Assembly: GCF_020283565.1 (NCBI RefSeq) | Contig: NC_060060.1 | Span: 72,773,257-72,837,256 of the forward strand | Direction of reading: 5' to 3' | Source of the DNA: Trifolium pratense | Taxonomy: Eukaryota > Streptophyta > Magnoliopsida > Fabales > Fabaceae | Length of the DNA stretch: 64,000 nucleotides | Part shown: in pieces, positions 1-12,606 of the stretch | Position numbering within the stretch: the first letter of the stretch is position 1 | How the letters are laid out: each line of letters opens with the position of its first letter | Position numbers and translations under genes: made by a program | Notes under the pieces: generated by a model | What the model was told of the DNA's origin: nothing | What the model saw: only the letters and a program-made list of their open reading frames with translations | The model's database searches: none

Positions 1-374
1 AGTGTTTGTAGTCGTTCAGAGTCTGTAGTTTCAAAAGTACTTTGTAACCAAAATACAATCTATCGATCGTATCAAAATGCATTTTTTTTCTGGATAATAT
101 ATGTCGATACTTTTTCTTTTAGAAATAAAAGTAAAAGAAAGAAGCAATCACTTGATTTACTTCTTCTGAGTGGCGCTATAATAGATGTTGAAGTTAAAAT
201 AAAAATGGAATCTACATTTGATTGCACATCAATTCACGGGCTCCACTATTATCAGCTACATTTAAATAAGTTTGAGGTTCAATTCCTACGGGATGCACGG
301 CAATAAAAACCCCCTAAAGTTCATTTGTGTTCAAGAATTCGTATTTTAAACTGTCAAAAGTTCATCCTTCGCAA
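1..374. other. No gene recognised
   Basis: AT-rich sequence. I see no convincing coding region, RNA gene or repeat boundary here. Confidence 0.5.
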
Positions 375-618
<244 letters not shown>

Positions 619-1599
619 ATAAACCAACATAGTCGTTAAGAAATAAAATCTAACCGGAGCCATTCTATTAATGTTATTACTCAACAAGAGGAAGAAATTA
701 GAAATCAGTGTTGTCAACAAAGATGCAAGGATAATCCAGACAAACGCAACATTAACAGTAACAGAGGCATTTCACCAATGTTTTACAAACAGTATGACTT
801 AGAGATAATCCCAAACCAAATGCAGCCAATTAGAAATTTGGAATTTCATTACGAAAGGGGGAAATTTTGATCTTTGACCAGATCCACTAGTCTATCTGAA
901 AAATAAAAACAATGAAGAGATAGGCAATAAAGTATTCGAACAATCATGAACCAGAAATGTAATGCAATACATGCAAGCAACTTGCAAAATCGAAGTGCAG
1001 GCAAGGAGAAATCACCAGGGTTTGTCATTCTCAAAGGGGATTGCGGCTCAAGAAGCCGAATTTCATTTTTCGACTGATACAGACAGGTTCAGAATTTAAA
1101 CAAATAGGTATAAAACATTGAGCTTTTAGTTTTTGGTTCGATTTTGAGTAAAGTTTTTTTTTTCAACAACCCTACTTATAGAAAGTCTATCATCATTGAT
1201 TACAGTTCTCTATAACAGGTTTTGAAAGCTGGCAAAACTACACCACAAACATAGAATGTTGCAAGAATTGCTTTCATTCAAAATCTCTATGTACATCTTT
1301 CTATCCAAAAAAAATTCTATTACAGTTGTTTCTGTAACTGAGGGGGCAGCAAAAGGGACAAAAGCAGGCATGTCCTTCTTGCAAGATCTTAAAACAATAA
1401 CCCCAACAAATCTCGAAGTGTCTTTAAATTTGAAGTTATTACTACCCGCTTTGTGTGTTTGTGAAATAATTTACTCCAGTGTTTTGCAAAACACCTTGAA
1501 AAGTCAAGCATCACTACCTTTAGGATGACAAAAATTGGTGTTAATGATGTCAAAGTTAATTTCAACTGAACCACCAACGAAGAATAGGACATAAGTCGA
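619..1599. other. No gene recognised
   Basis: Intergenic AT-rich sequence between the plastid insertion and the 3' end of the PPR pseudogene. Short ORFs here show no recognisable motif. Confidence 0.5.
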
Positions 1600-3749
1600 C
1601 TAAGTTTCATTAACGAGACATTTCTCTATTGCTTCATCCCAAAGCTCAAGAGTAATTTCCCAGTTTCCTTCTTCATAGTTCACATCAACGAAAATGTCAT
1701 ATATATCTTTCTCAGCAACCAAACCATGTGTTCTCATCTCCTCAAACAGCTTCCTAGCTTCCACATATTTCTTCCTCTTATAGAAACCTCTTATAAGAGC
1801 GTTATATGTAGCAGTGGTGACATTAAAATATTGTACGTGTTGCTGTCAGGCATCACTCCTCGAGCGTGCATAGCCTTCTAAATCTCGGTAGATGCACGCA
1901 TGTTATTTCTAATGCAGTACTGCTTCATAAGAGAATTGAATGTTGTAGCGTTTGGCATTACACCTTTCTCAAACATCCACTTGGTTAACCTTTCACCATC
2001 TTCCAATATCCCTGACATGAAAAACCCATTCATTAGCACATTGAATGTAACAATTGTAGGTTGAAGTCCTTTATCAAGCATAATGCGCAGCAACCAGTGA
2101 GCCTTGGCCATTTCCCCCATCTTACAATATGCATCCATGAGTGTAGTGTATGTAATAGTGTCAGGATAACCCTGCCAGGTCCATTTCATCCATAATTTTA
2201 ACTGCTTGTGCTATATTTCCTATCTTACAAAGACCATTTACGATCGTGTTATACGTGCAGACATTCGGTCGAAGTCCCTTTCTAGACATTTCATGAAGAA
2301 GCTCATTCGCTACATCAATCTCTCCGTTCTTACAAAGGCCGTCAACCAACGCAGTATAAGTGACAACATTTGGAATCAGACCCTTCTGAACCATCTGGGG
2401 TGAACGGCGAAAGCCTCTTTCATTTCACCAGCCTTGCAATACCCGACATCAATAAGTGCAGTATAAGTAACTTCATCCGGTTTGAACCCTTTAACAAACA
2501 TTTCATTAAACATTTCATGCGCTTCAGCAATCTTTCCACTCTTACAAATCCCGTGAATCACAGAAGTATACGTCACAAAATCAGGAACTATTTTCTTATG
2601 TTTCATTTCATTGAACAGTTTGCACGCAGCCAAAAAATCTCCAGACTTGCAAAAACCGCTATTGAGAGTCGTATACACTACAATAATGTTATTGTAAATG
2701 TATTCATTAGGTTTCGACCCTTTTCTCTTCAATTCATCCACAAGCTTCAAAACCTTATCTAGCTCCCCAAATTTACAATAGCCACTAACAACAACACCAT
2801 AACTTACAACATCAGGAAAATCTCCTCTATGCTCCATTTGTACAAGCAAGTTGTGTGCTTCTTTCACCTTACCCAATTGAAAAAGACAATGAAGAACAAT
2901 ATTATACGAGACGGTATTCCAACAAACACCCAATTCAGGAAATTCCTCAAACACCTTAACTGCAATCTTTTTTTTTTTTGGTACATCCTTAGCTGCAATC
3001 TTAATCCCCTCAAAATTGCAAGACAGCTTAGACAGAAACAAATTACAAGAATCTACAGAAACAACAAGACCATACCCTAACAACTTATGAAAAAGTTTCT
3101 CAGCTTCTAAAACAAAGCCAGTTTCAACAAGCACTTGGAAGTAGACATCAAAAACAACAGGATGTGAACCCCAATCTTTATAAGTATAAATTAACCTCTC
3201 AGTAAAAAGCTCAAAATATTTCAAAACATCCAAACGCGGCCTAGCCCAGAACTCATAAACAAGTCTTTTAGCAGTTCCAACGTCGTTTGAAGCAACAGCT
3301 ATATGAACAACAATGCAAAGCGATTCCAAAGTAGGGTGAAGAAGTTGTTGTTCATGTGAACGTGATTTTGCCCAGTTGAAGAAATTTAATGCAAGTTTGT
3401 AATCGTTTTTAATGTTGATGAGAACCCAGGTGAGATGACTTGGTTTGAAGCGAGATTCGTAAGGTTTGAGAACACGACGAAGAGGTTCAAGACGGCGTCG
3501 TTTGATGGTTGTGGTGACGTGGCGGATGAGGTGAGTGTCTGTGACGACGGAAGGGTTTCGTGGAGAGTAGTCGGGAAAAGGGCGGGGAGTTGTTGAGAAA
3601 TTGGCGTCGATGGTGTGTGGAGATCGGAGAAGATGATTGATATTGTTCTTCTCTTCATGTGTTGTTGTGTAGAAGATGAAGGACCCACAATTAGGATCCT
3701 CGGCTGCCAATTTGCCTGCAGCTGCATCATTTTGGGCCTCTTGATTCAT
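1600..3749 (-). pseudogene. Pentatricopeptide repeat (PPR) protein pseudogene, P-class, At1g05670-like
   Basis: PPR proteins bind organellar RNA through stacked 35-residue repeats. The minus strand from the ATG at 3749 gives 457 codons with an N-terminal leader, then repeats with typical TYTALIDG.CK / G..PD cores. From recall it aligns along its length with the Arabidopsis mitochondrial PPR At1g05670. The frame breaks near 2395-2400 (about 1 nt lost after AFAVH) and again near 2165-2175. A TAG stop lies at about 1878-1880, after STEI. The C-terminal tail, ending in LWDEAIEKCLVNET and a stop at 1600-1602, is still readable. Two in-gene losses are seen relative to the expected repeat order: about one repeat after YIYNNII (about 2690) and one near 1830. 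It has no introns, as is usual for the family. This is a decayed gene, unless the frame breaks are assembly errors. Confidence 0.88.
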
Positions 3750-4168
3750 CCAATGGTCGACATATATGATAGAAATTAAGATTAAAAATATGGGTAAAGT
3801 ATTTTAGCCATCGTCTTTCCTTTCGGTATTACCACCGCCATAATTAATTTCCTTTATTTTATTCTTCACAAACACCATTTTTGCAGCATAATAGAAAATC
3901 ATGTTTTTTTCATTTTAATTTTGTTAAACACTCACAATTATTTTTCAATTCATTTTCTATACAACGATTGTTAAGAATTCATGGCCTCTTCAACCTCAAC
4001 TTTATATCTTCTAATGTTATTGTTATCAGTAATAGTAATGTCCTCGGCGACCAAAAATACTTATATACTGTAGTTCATATGAAACACAACAACCACAATG
4101 CATTATGTGCTCTTCCATTCTCCAATCTTCTTCTGATTCTATTTTTTATTTTGATTCTGATTCACTAT
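3750..4168. other. No gene recognised (PPR upstream flank)
   Basis: AT-rich sequence upstream of the PPR relic. It would hold that gene's promoter. No clear TATA or other element can be singled out. Confidence 0.4.
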
Positions 4169-4173
4169 TTTAT

Positions 4174-4327
4174 TGTTAAATATGCTTGGATCTCAACCCC
4201 AAAAGTTAGCTCAAAGGGTGAGGTTGCCCTCACATATTTATACACTTCACATCCCGGGAACCTAAGCAATGTGGGACTTCAAACAATCTCCAACAACACA
4301 ACAACATATTCAACAACATATTCAACA
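4174..4327 (-). repeat. LTR-like segment A (TG...CA, 154 bp)
   Basis: On the minus strand it runs from TGTTGAATATG to ATATTTAACA, with a TATAAATA box inside. It is preceded by a purine-rich tract, as a 3' LTR would be. Its sequence is unrelated to LTR B. The layout PBS, very short interior, purine tract, LTR recalls a TRIM element (terminal-repeat retrotransposon in miniature). Confidence 0.65.
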
Positions 4328-4386
4328 CCCACCCTCACGCCTAGCGTGGTCCTGGGTCAAATGCCCACATTGCAGTCCTTAACCCG

Positions 4387-4398
4387 GCTCTGATACCA
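4387..4398 (-). other. Primer binding site for initiator tRNA-Met
   Basis: Minus strand reads TGGTATCAGAGC, the usual plant tRNA-iMet primer site, directly after the end of LTR B. Its orientation is opposite to the RT/RNase H fragment. Confidence 0.85.
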
Positions 4399-4546
4399 TG
4401 TTAAAACTATTCAAAAAGGAGGCTAGGGTTTTCCATTACAATAAACCAAAAAGTCATATAGAATAATAGATACAATAGAGTATATAAACTAGTAATTATG
4501 AAAGACTAAACTACCCTTACAATAATAATATAATTATTATCTAACA
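4399..4546 (-). repeat. LTR B, inverted copy (148 bp)
   Basis: Reverse complement of the segment at 5659-5805, with only a few differences by eye. It begins TGTTAGATAATAATT and ends TTTTAACA on the minus strand. Confidence 0.9.
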
Positions 4547-4568
4547 AGAATGTTTTTCTCAAGAATGT

Positions 4569-5645
4569 TTGCAATGTACTTGGTATGAGAAGTTTTCTAC
4601 TGTGATTAGATCTCTTGGATTCTGCTCTAGTGATCACGATTCAGCTTTATTTGTTAGGACAACTTATCATGGTCGTATTATACTCTCTTTATATGTTGAT
4701 GATATGATTATTACAGGTGATGATGTTGATGGAATTAATGAGTTGAAATTACAGTTAGCTAAAAGATTTGAGATGAAGGATTTAGGCCCTCTTCGCTGCT
4801 TCTTAGGGATTGAAGTTGCTTATTCTCCTAAGGGCTATCTCTTATCTCAATCCAAGTACATTGCAAACATTCTTGAGCAAGCTCGTCTCTCTGATACTCG
4901 AGCAGTAGATAGTCCTTTAGAGTTGAATGTGAAATATGTTCCCTCTGATGGGATTCCTCTACCGGATCCTACTTTGTACCGTACTTTGGTTGGAAGCTTG
5001 GTATACCTTACTATTACTAGTCCTGATATTGCTCATGCAGTGCATGTCGTTAGTCAGTTTGTTGTTTCTCCCACTACAATACATTGGGCAGCCGTGCTTC
5101 GTATTCTCCGTTATCTTCGGGGAACTCAATTTCAGAGTCTTTTGTTTCCGTCATCCTCTTCCTTAGAGTTACGTGCTTACTCTGATGCTGATTGGGCTGG
5201 TAATCCTACTGACCGTAAGTCTACCACAGGCTTTTGTATTTTTCTTGGAGATTCTCTCATCTCTTGGAAGAGTAAGAAACAAGACATCGTTTCCCGCTCT
5301 TCTACAGAAGCTGAGTATCGTGCTATGGCATCTACCACTACTGAAATAGTTTGGTTGCGTTGGTTACTTTGTGATATGGGTGTGCCTCTTTATGAACCAA
5401 CCCCTATGTACTGTGATAACAAGAGTGCCATTCAAATTGCGCACAACTCTGTCTTTCATGAACGTACCAAACACATTGAGATTGATTGTCACTTCACACG
5501 TCACCATCTTCAACATGGTACCATTACTTTGCCGTTTATTTCTTCCTCCTTGCAGATTGCTGATTTGTTCACGAAGACGCATTCTACTAAGCGTTTTCGT
5601 TTCTTAATTGACAAACTCTTGATGCTTCATGTTAACACATCGTGA
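4569..5645 (+). pseudogene. Ty1-copia reverse transcriptase / RNase H fragment
   Basis: An open frame of 358 codons holds the C-terminal half of a copia RT with the YVDDMIITG active site (about residues 43-51). It continues with QAKRFEMKDLG-type and FLGIEV motifs, then RNase H with YSDADWAGN (first Asp), STEAEYRA (Glu), MYCDNKSA (Asp) and the C-terminal KHIEIDCHF and DLFTK motifs. The upstream part of RT, integrase, protease and gag are missing, because the frame begins right after the inverted LTR. The ORF itself is open, so the truncation is a structural rearrangement and not point decay. The stop is followed by the polypurine tract and the 3' LTR. Confidence 0.92.
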
Positions 5646-5658
5646 GTTTGAGGGGAGA
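5646..5658 (+). other. Polypurine tract of copia fragment
   Basis: The run TTTGAGGGGAGA sits immediately before the TG of the right LTR B, where second-strand synthesis would be primed. Confidence 0.75.
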
Positions 5659-5805
5659 TGTTAGATAATAATTATATTATTATTGTAAGGGTAGTTTAGT
5701 CTTTCATAATTACTAGTTTATCTACTCTATTGTATCTATTATTCTATATGACTTTTTGGTTTATTGTAATGGAAAACCCTAGCCTCCTTTTTGAATAGTT
5801 TTACA
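5659..5805 (+). repeat. LTR B, direct copy (147 bp, 3' LTR)
   Basis: Runs from TGTTAGATAATAATT to TAGTTTTACA. It is followed by the TTTAT target duplication at 5806-5810. Confidence 0.9.
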
Positions 5806-5810
5806 TTTAT

Positions 5811-8033
5811 AACTATACTAACTCCTATAATGGCTTCGCCGTTAATGAACAAGATCAAAAACTGGGTAGTTCTGATTCAGCACAATCAATCAATTGGGAT
5901 TTTTTTTTGAAGCACAATCAAAAAAGATATTAAACGCATTATTAATATCATATACAACAACAATACATCACTTCTCTATGATATTAAACTTCAACAACAA
6001 CAAATTTGTTATTGAGTCGAGGGCAATTTGCGTTTTTGATATATGATGACAGTACCATCCGGATATGATCGTTAAGCTAAGCGCTGGGTATAACATAGAT
6101 TTAGCATAACAATAAATAATAGCGCGTATTCTGTTTGGCTTGGCAAGCGTAACAGTTTAATTACATGCATCAGGATTAATATGTATTAATAGGGACCTAG
6201 ATGCTAGATTAAATCAAGGGTCAGGATCCAGCAGCAGGCGCCGCAGCAGAGGTCGCCGCTGCTGAGGATTCGGATCATATCGAAAAACCCATCACCATGA
6301 TGTTAGTGATAGATAGTGTTTGGCCTTCATTAAGCACTTATCCTTCATTAAAGAGACTCTCCCTTTGCCCTCACATAATGCTTTAGCCGGTAAGTCATTC
6401 AAAAGGGCCTAAAAAGGGCACATTTCTACTTGTTCAGACAGTTAGACGTACAAAAGACAAAATTAAGGAAATGAAGTAAATTAGTTCTATTAACTTGGCT
6501 AATAAGCAAAATTTATTAAGTAAAACTATTACTAAAATGACGTATATTTTAGAAGTGTCAGTTGCTCATACTTTTGCTATGGTTGCAAATTTTTGAGTTA
6601 GTTTCCATAGATTTAATTTAATTTTTTTATTATAATGAAATGCATTAATTTTGTTTTGGTAAAAAAAAATGAAAAAAAGGGATGAAGTATTATATAAATG
6701 GAAAATCGTTAGAGATGATATTACAATTTATTTTAATATTCCACGTGGAAGTATACTATTGGCGAGTAAGATTTTGTCCAAACTATTACCATTATCCATT
6801 GGGTGCTTCCGGCGTGAGACCATAAAATTAGTCTCACTAATGAGGTCAATTTAATTGCCCAATAGAATTCTAAGTGATGTCACATCAGCTCTACGATGTA
6901 ATGAAAGTTTATGGTAAGTCTTTTTAATAAAAGTTTTACTTATTGCACGCTCCTTCTTTTAGTTGAAATTATTTTAATAATTAAAACTTATTTTATTTAG
7001 ATTTAAATCATATAACTAATATCCAACTTTTAATTTGTCTTTTTAAAATCCAAATTTTCTCATTATTTGTGTTCTCCATTCTTCATGTGTTCATCATTCA
7101 CCATCCAGATCATCCATTTTCATTGAACAACAACAACCTTAACATTAAATTTTCTGGAAATTACTACCACTATTCTAGATATGCGATTTTTCTCCAAACG
7201 CATTCTAGATCTTCATTCCTTTGATGTATGGATAATTGCAAAAGCAAATCCCAGATCTGTAGCCCCAAACGCGAGTGAACTCAACTATTTGGTTTCTTCT
7301 CCAATTGTGAAAAGTAAAAAATATCTATGTTTAAATTTGTCATCCAAGTGTAACCAAAAAAAATTTGTCATACAAAATCGATTCTAGATTCAAAATATAA
7401 TTGAAGTTTTAATTTGGAGTTCTGCGTTTACTGGAATCGAGACTGGTACTGCGGGTCTGAAACCGGGTCGGTGTGACCCGGCTGAAGGTTGGAGATGATG
7501 CTTAATTTAATATATTAACGCTATCTTTATAAATATTACATGATGCGAGGATAAAAACAAAAAGTTCCGATGTCGTAGCGGTTGGTGTGTCTTGCCCTTG
7601 CAAAGCAGTGGTGGGTTCACTTCAAATTGGAATCATTTTGCGAATTATAATTTTTTAAACAGCGTTGATAAAAGTACAGCGAAAAATTAAAATGGAAACT
7701 ATGGCACAAGCATGATTCGAACAGAGAACGCATAGTTACAAATCACCAACACTTGCCAACTTGCATGTAAATGTTTCTTGTTTAATTAAGCACTCGATAC
7801 ATACATATTTCTGTTTAATTGTGTTGCAATCATCCCTACAGAGATTAAAATTAATTGAATATATTATTAGGGTTTTGTTTGAGAAAAAAATAAATAATGC
7901 TCCTAGAAATTTAAAAAATGCTTATAAAAAAGATAAAGAAAGATCTTAAGAAGGTTATATATTTAGGGTGTAGAATTTAAAAATTTAACATCATGTTTGT
8001 GATATTATTAATAATTTAATATATTGAACCCAA
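5811..8033. other. No gene recognised; tRNA-like shards only
   Basis: AT-rich. Two short stretches resemble the internal promoter boxes of tRNA-derived repeats (about 7566-7620 and 7709-7760), but neither gives a complete structure. A short reading frame from the ATG near 5830 has no recognisable match. Confidence 0.4.
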
Positions 8034-8960
8034 TGATTATACTCTGATTCAACTGAAATACTATTACCCCTAATCTTTTTTTGAGGGTTATATTCTAATT
8101 CAACTGAAGCACTGTTAACCCTAGTCTTTGACTGAGGGTTATATTCTGGTTGAAGCTAATGAATTAAAAATCATATAAAGAAAGTAAAGTTTAAAAATAA
8201 AGTAAGATTATACTCTGATTCAACTGAAGCATTATTTATTAACCTTATACTTTGACGGAATATTATACTCCGATCCAGTTGAAACACTATTAACCTTAGT
8301 CTTTGACTGAGGGTTAAACTTCGATTGAAGTTAATGAATTAAAAAAATTATATAAATAAAGTAAAATTTAAAAATAATGTAAGATTATATTCCGGTTTAA
8401 TAGAAACAATATTAACCCTAGACTTTGACGGAATATTATACTCAGGTTCAAATTGTAGCATTGTTAACCCTAATCTTTGACTGAGGGTTAAACTTCGACT
8501 GAAGTTAATGAATTAAAAAATATATATACAAATAAAGTAAATTTTAAAAATAAAGTAAGATTATACCCCCGGGTCAATTGAAGCTTTATTAACCCTATAC
8601 TTTGACGAAATATTATACTCCGGTTCAAATTGAAGCACTATTAACCTTAGTCTTTGACTGAGGGTTAAATTTTGACTAAAGTTAATGAATTAAAAAAATT
8701 ATATAAATAAAGTAAATTTAAAAATAAACTAAGATTATACTCCAGTTCAACTGAAGGACTATTAACCCTATACTTTGACGAAATATTATACTCCAGTTTA
8801 ATTGAATCACTATTAACCCTAGTTTTTGACTGAAGGTTAAACTTCGACTGAAGTTAATGAATTAAAAATAATTATATAAATAAATAAAAAAATTTAAAAA
8901 AATGTAAGATTATATTCCGGTTTGACTGATGGTTATAATTCGGCTGAAACTGGACGTATT
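8034..8960 (+). repeat. Tandem repeat, about 178-bp unit, about five copies
   Basis: The anchor TAAGATTATA recurs near 8203, 8380, 8547, 8729 and 8907. Each unit carries a motif like CTTTGACTGAGGGTTAAACTT followed by GAAGTTAATGAATTAAAAA. Units differ by substitutions and small indels, so this is an old minisatellite-like array or the tandem part of a transposon. Confidence 0.85.
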
Positions 8961-9869
8961 TAAAATCCACAATAAACATGTTAAAATCTCTAATTTGATG
9001 GTATTTAGTGTCATTTTCGATTTTAATTCTCTATATTTCATTTTTTAAATAAATAAATAAATTCAAATATTGATTAGTAAATGAATGCTCATATTCCAAA
9101 TACTAATGTCCACTACCTGTGTGGGTTGACGGGGTTCCCAACGTACTATATGTGATAGAGAGAAAGTAAAATAAGTTGTTGTGCATTAATAGTTCCCAAA
9201 AAATATTGTACGAAAGAAAAACATAAAATTTATATTTAAAAATAAATAAATAAACAATTTTTGGTAAGAAAGTTAAAAATATATCGATTATATTTATAAT
9301 AAAAATAAAATATACTATTAGAAACTACTTCTAAAATATGTACAAAATTAAAAATATTATTTTTATTCATTTTAATTTATTTTAATTTATCTATATTTCA
9401 TATTCAATATTTAGGTTGTATGTAATTAAATTTAAATAAAATATTTAAAAAATTATTAAGAACAAATTGGTACAAATAGAAAATCAAACTAAAATTAGTA
9501 GTTATATTTTGTATTCTCATTTTATATTATGGTAAAGACCAATAACTTTTGCAATTTGTTTGAAAAGAAAAAACAGTTAGAACATTATAAAAAATAAGGG
9601 AGAAAAAAACTGTGAAAAGAAAAGCTAAAATAACCATCAACAGGCTTTGGCAGGGATAGAACACACCATCCTGCCAATATGAAACGAAACACGCCACCAA
9701 ATGGACTATATAGCGCTTTACAATTTGTGACGGAGGCCTACATATGTATATATATATATTTGTCAAACATAAATTGTTTTTGGAGCCTAAAGCTAGGGCT
9801 TGGGCCGCTTTATCCTTGGGCCGGCCCTGCAGATCGTAATAACATTCTCATCGAAACCTAGTTTTAATA
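8961..9869. other. No gene recognised; possible hAT terminus near 9820-9831
   Basis: AT-rich. The string GGGCCGGCCCTG ending at about 9831 looks like a hAT right terminus, but I found no partner left end. Confidence 0.35.
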
Positions 9870-10400
9870 ACGAAAAAGTCATGAAGTTTGTCTAAACCTA
9901 GTCTCATTTTACCCGTTCAATATCACCTAATTGGATTAACAAACAAATGAGAAAAAGAATTTGGAACATTGAACTCGAAATGTATATACAGTCTCAAACC
10001 TAATTTTAACGAAAGGGCATGAAGTTTGTCTAAACCTACCGATTTTATGAAAGATTTCGAATTTCATCAATCTGACCGTTGAATATCACCTAATTGGACT
10101 AACAAACAAATGAGAAAAAAAATTTTGATCTTCGGGTTCCAAATGTATAGACTGGTTGTAATAACAGTCTCACCAGATACCTAGTTATAATGAAAGGGTC
10201 ATAAAGCTGGACTAAAACTACCTATTCCGACTGAAGATTTCGAATTTTATCAATTCGATCGTTCAATATCACCTAATTAGACTAACAAACAAATGAGAAA
10301 AAGAATTTTGATCACCGGACTCCAAATATGTAGACATATCGTAATTATAGTCTTATCGGAAACATAATTTTAATGAAAGGGTCACGATGTTTGTCTAAAA
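9870..10400 (+). repeat. Tandem repeat, about 165-180-bp unit, three copies
   Basis: Anchor AATATCACCTAATTGGA near 9919, 10083 and 10265, each followed by CTAACAAACAAATGAGAAAAA. GAAAGGGTCATGAAGTTTGTCTAAA-like sequence closes each unit. Related single copies occur near 13895 (inverted) and 14740. Confidence 0.8.
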
Positions 10401-10436
10401 GTTGGGTCAATAGTGTTCAAGTTGATTTGGAGTTAG

Positions 10437-10720
10437 AACTTAAGTCAAATAATAATTTATTTTTAAATTTTACGTTATTTATATAATTTTTAAGTCATAA
10501 ACTTCAACCGGAGTATAACTCGTAGTAAAAAACTAGGGTTAATAATAATTTTGAACCGAAGTATAATCCATAATCAAATACTATGATTAATAGTGATTCA
10601 GTTGAACCGGAGTATAATCTTAAATCAAATTATGTCTTATTTTTAAATTTTACTTTATTTGTATAGTTTTTAAAACATTAACTTCAAATTATAACAATTA
10701 GTCAACTACCACACTTAATA
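10437..10720 (-). repeat. Inverted copies of the 178-bp tandem repeat
   Basis: Reverse-complement versions of the unit seen at 8034-8960 (TTGAACCGGAGTATAATCTTA, ATTTTTAAATTTTACTTTAT), about one and a half units. They flank the 9870-10400 array on its other side. Confidence 0.75.
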
Positions 10721-11199
10721 GTGTTTTAGAATAATTTTATGTAATTAAAGATGATACATGTACTCCCTAATCAAATATAAATTATATTAACATTTGATTC
10801 AAAATAATTAAGTTGTCTAAACATTACACAATTCATTTTAATCCATATAATTACATGTTTAAAATGACAAATATTACTTTTTTTTAAAAAAAAAGACAAT
10901 ATAGTGTATTAATCCTAAAAGTTCAGAAACAAACATATATTCATAAGGTGGGAAAAAACTCACATAAATGAATACAGCCAAGTTAGTAGGTCATGGGTTC
11001 GAGACTCTCTTCATCTGTACTTTTTCCTTTTCTGCCTTGAATTTCAAGGCAATTTAAAAAAAAAATCACAAAATGTTGTGAACAGGTATCGAACTCGCAC
11101 ACGTGCTATATAGAGATAAAAACTTCTACCACTCGGACATGTGAATAAATCATTAACATTTCTTGCGTCATATGATATATATTAAATCAGCCTTGATAA

Positions 11200-11244
<45 letters not shown>

Positions 11245-12177
11245 CATCATCTTCAATCTTCAGTCGGGGTCAATTCAAACCAGTTTCAGAACCGCGATCC
11301 AAGCTTAAAACCCGACAGTATCATGTCCATTTAAACGGCGAAAATAACAATTAATTATCCAGAAACATCACAAAAACCATTTACAATACACTTATGATTT
11401 TAATTTTGATTCAAATGGTCTAAAACAAAAAACCTAAAATTAAAATTTTCAAAAACTTAACAGTTTAGCAAGGCAGTTACGCGAACATCAACAAATTCGT
11501 TGATGAAGTGGTATGTTTGTTCTTATTTTTCAACGTTAAATCCAGATCTATTCATTTTATCGATTGATAATTAACTCAGATCTATTATTTTCGTATTTTT
11601 TTTTTTACGTTTTTTTCATGAAAAGATAACTCAAGTCAAGAAAAACTCCAGCCACTACCTTCAACCATCTACACCATGAACTTCTTTTAATAAATCAGAT
11701 CCGATCAATCAGGATGAGGAAGAAGTTTTTTTTTTTTTTTTGATTTATTTGTGAACATTATATTGGAAGAAGAAGAGATTATTTTTTATTTTTTAATAGG
11801 AATGAAATAAGCAATTTGTTTGAACAGAAAATGATGATGTTGTTGTGATATTGTTTCAATTGATTTTAACAATAACAACTAAAATTAATAAAACAATATA
11901 AAGATCGAGATAATTATGTAACTTTTAATATCATAGGGACTTATTTACAATATTAATGGACATGAAGATGCATAATAAATAATATGTACCATATAATCCT
12001 ATGTGGCATTTGAACAAGTATACGGTATACATACTTTTCTATTGGCCACGGTGGCCATCTTATCAATGAGAGGCCAATTTTGTGGCCTCACGCTAGAATT
12101 TGCCTTTATCCATTACCTAGACATAGGATGTGTTTGTGGTTGCCACTGTCTGTACCAGTCTCACACACACACACACA
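10721..12177. other. No gene recognised; (TA)n microsatellite at about 11203-11241
   Basis: AT-rich intergenic sequence with a dinucleotide run. A tRNA-like GGGTTCGAGAC box lies near 10996. The last few hundred bases would hold the methyltransferase promoter. A CACACACA run sits just before its start codon. Confidence 0.45.
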
Positions 12178-12606
12178 ATGGCTCTTTCCTCCCCACTTCA
12201 GAACCTCTCTTCATTAATCAATCCGCACGGCATCGCCACCGCAACGGCACAGACACCAACACGGCGTCACTTGGCAATTCAAGCAGCGGCCTCCTCCTCC
12301 GACACAACAACACCTCCCTTCAAGTTAGCAGTTATGGACAAGGAAACTTAGTTCAACCCAAATGGACTGGAGAGACTCCTCTCTCTCTCGCATGGTTCGA
12401 GCTCTCATCTCTTTCAAACCCTTATACTCTATCCTCAAGCTCGGTGCTAGACAAGTTTTAGCAGTGGCGGAGCCAGAAATGGTGTTAAGCCCGGGCACAA
12501 TTTTAACCACAAATGCACAAATATTTATTGGTTTAAGGTTTTCGGATCGATCAGATGGTTTTAAACTAATAATATATATTATTTATATACTTAAAGGGTG
12601 GGTCTT

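Larger units (their letters stand above)
4174..5805. mobile_element. Composite, rearranged Ty1-copia element with inverted LTRs
   Basis: The unit starts with TG and ends with CA, and is flanked by the 5-bp direct repeat TTTAT (4169-4173 and 5806-5810), so it appears to have integrated as one molecule. In order: LTR-like segment A in minus orientation (4174-4327); a purine tract CGTGAGGGTGGG read on minus (4328-4339); a minus-strand primer binding site (4387-4398); LTR B in minus orientation (4399-4546); a copia RT/RNase H fragment on plus (to 5645); a polypurine tract; and LTR B in plus orientation (5659-5805). The two B copies are therefore inverted relative to each other. Gag, protease and integrase are absent. 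Confidence 0.8.

Noticed and set aside
3881..4393. 170-codon ORF
   Set aside because: Runs from AT-rich noncoding DNA into the antisense of LTR-like segment A. No conserved domain.
6225..6275. GC-rich CAGCAG/GCCGCAG stretch as a coding exon
   Set aside because: Short, no open frame with recognisable content and no splice context.
12003..12461. 152-codon ORF overlapping methyltransferase exon 1
   Set aside because: Upstream codons have no conserved match. It is open only because of the frameshifts in exon 1, and only a short part (QPKWTGETPLS) is the true frame.
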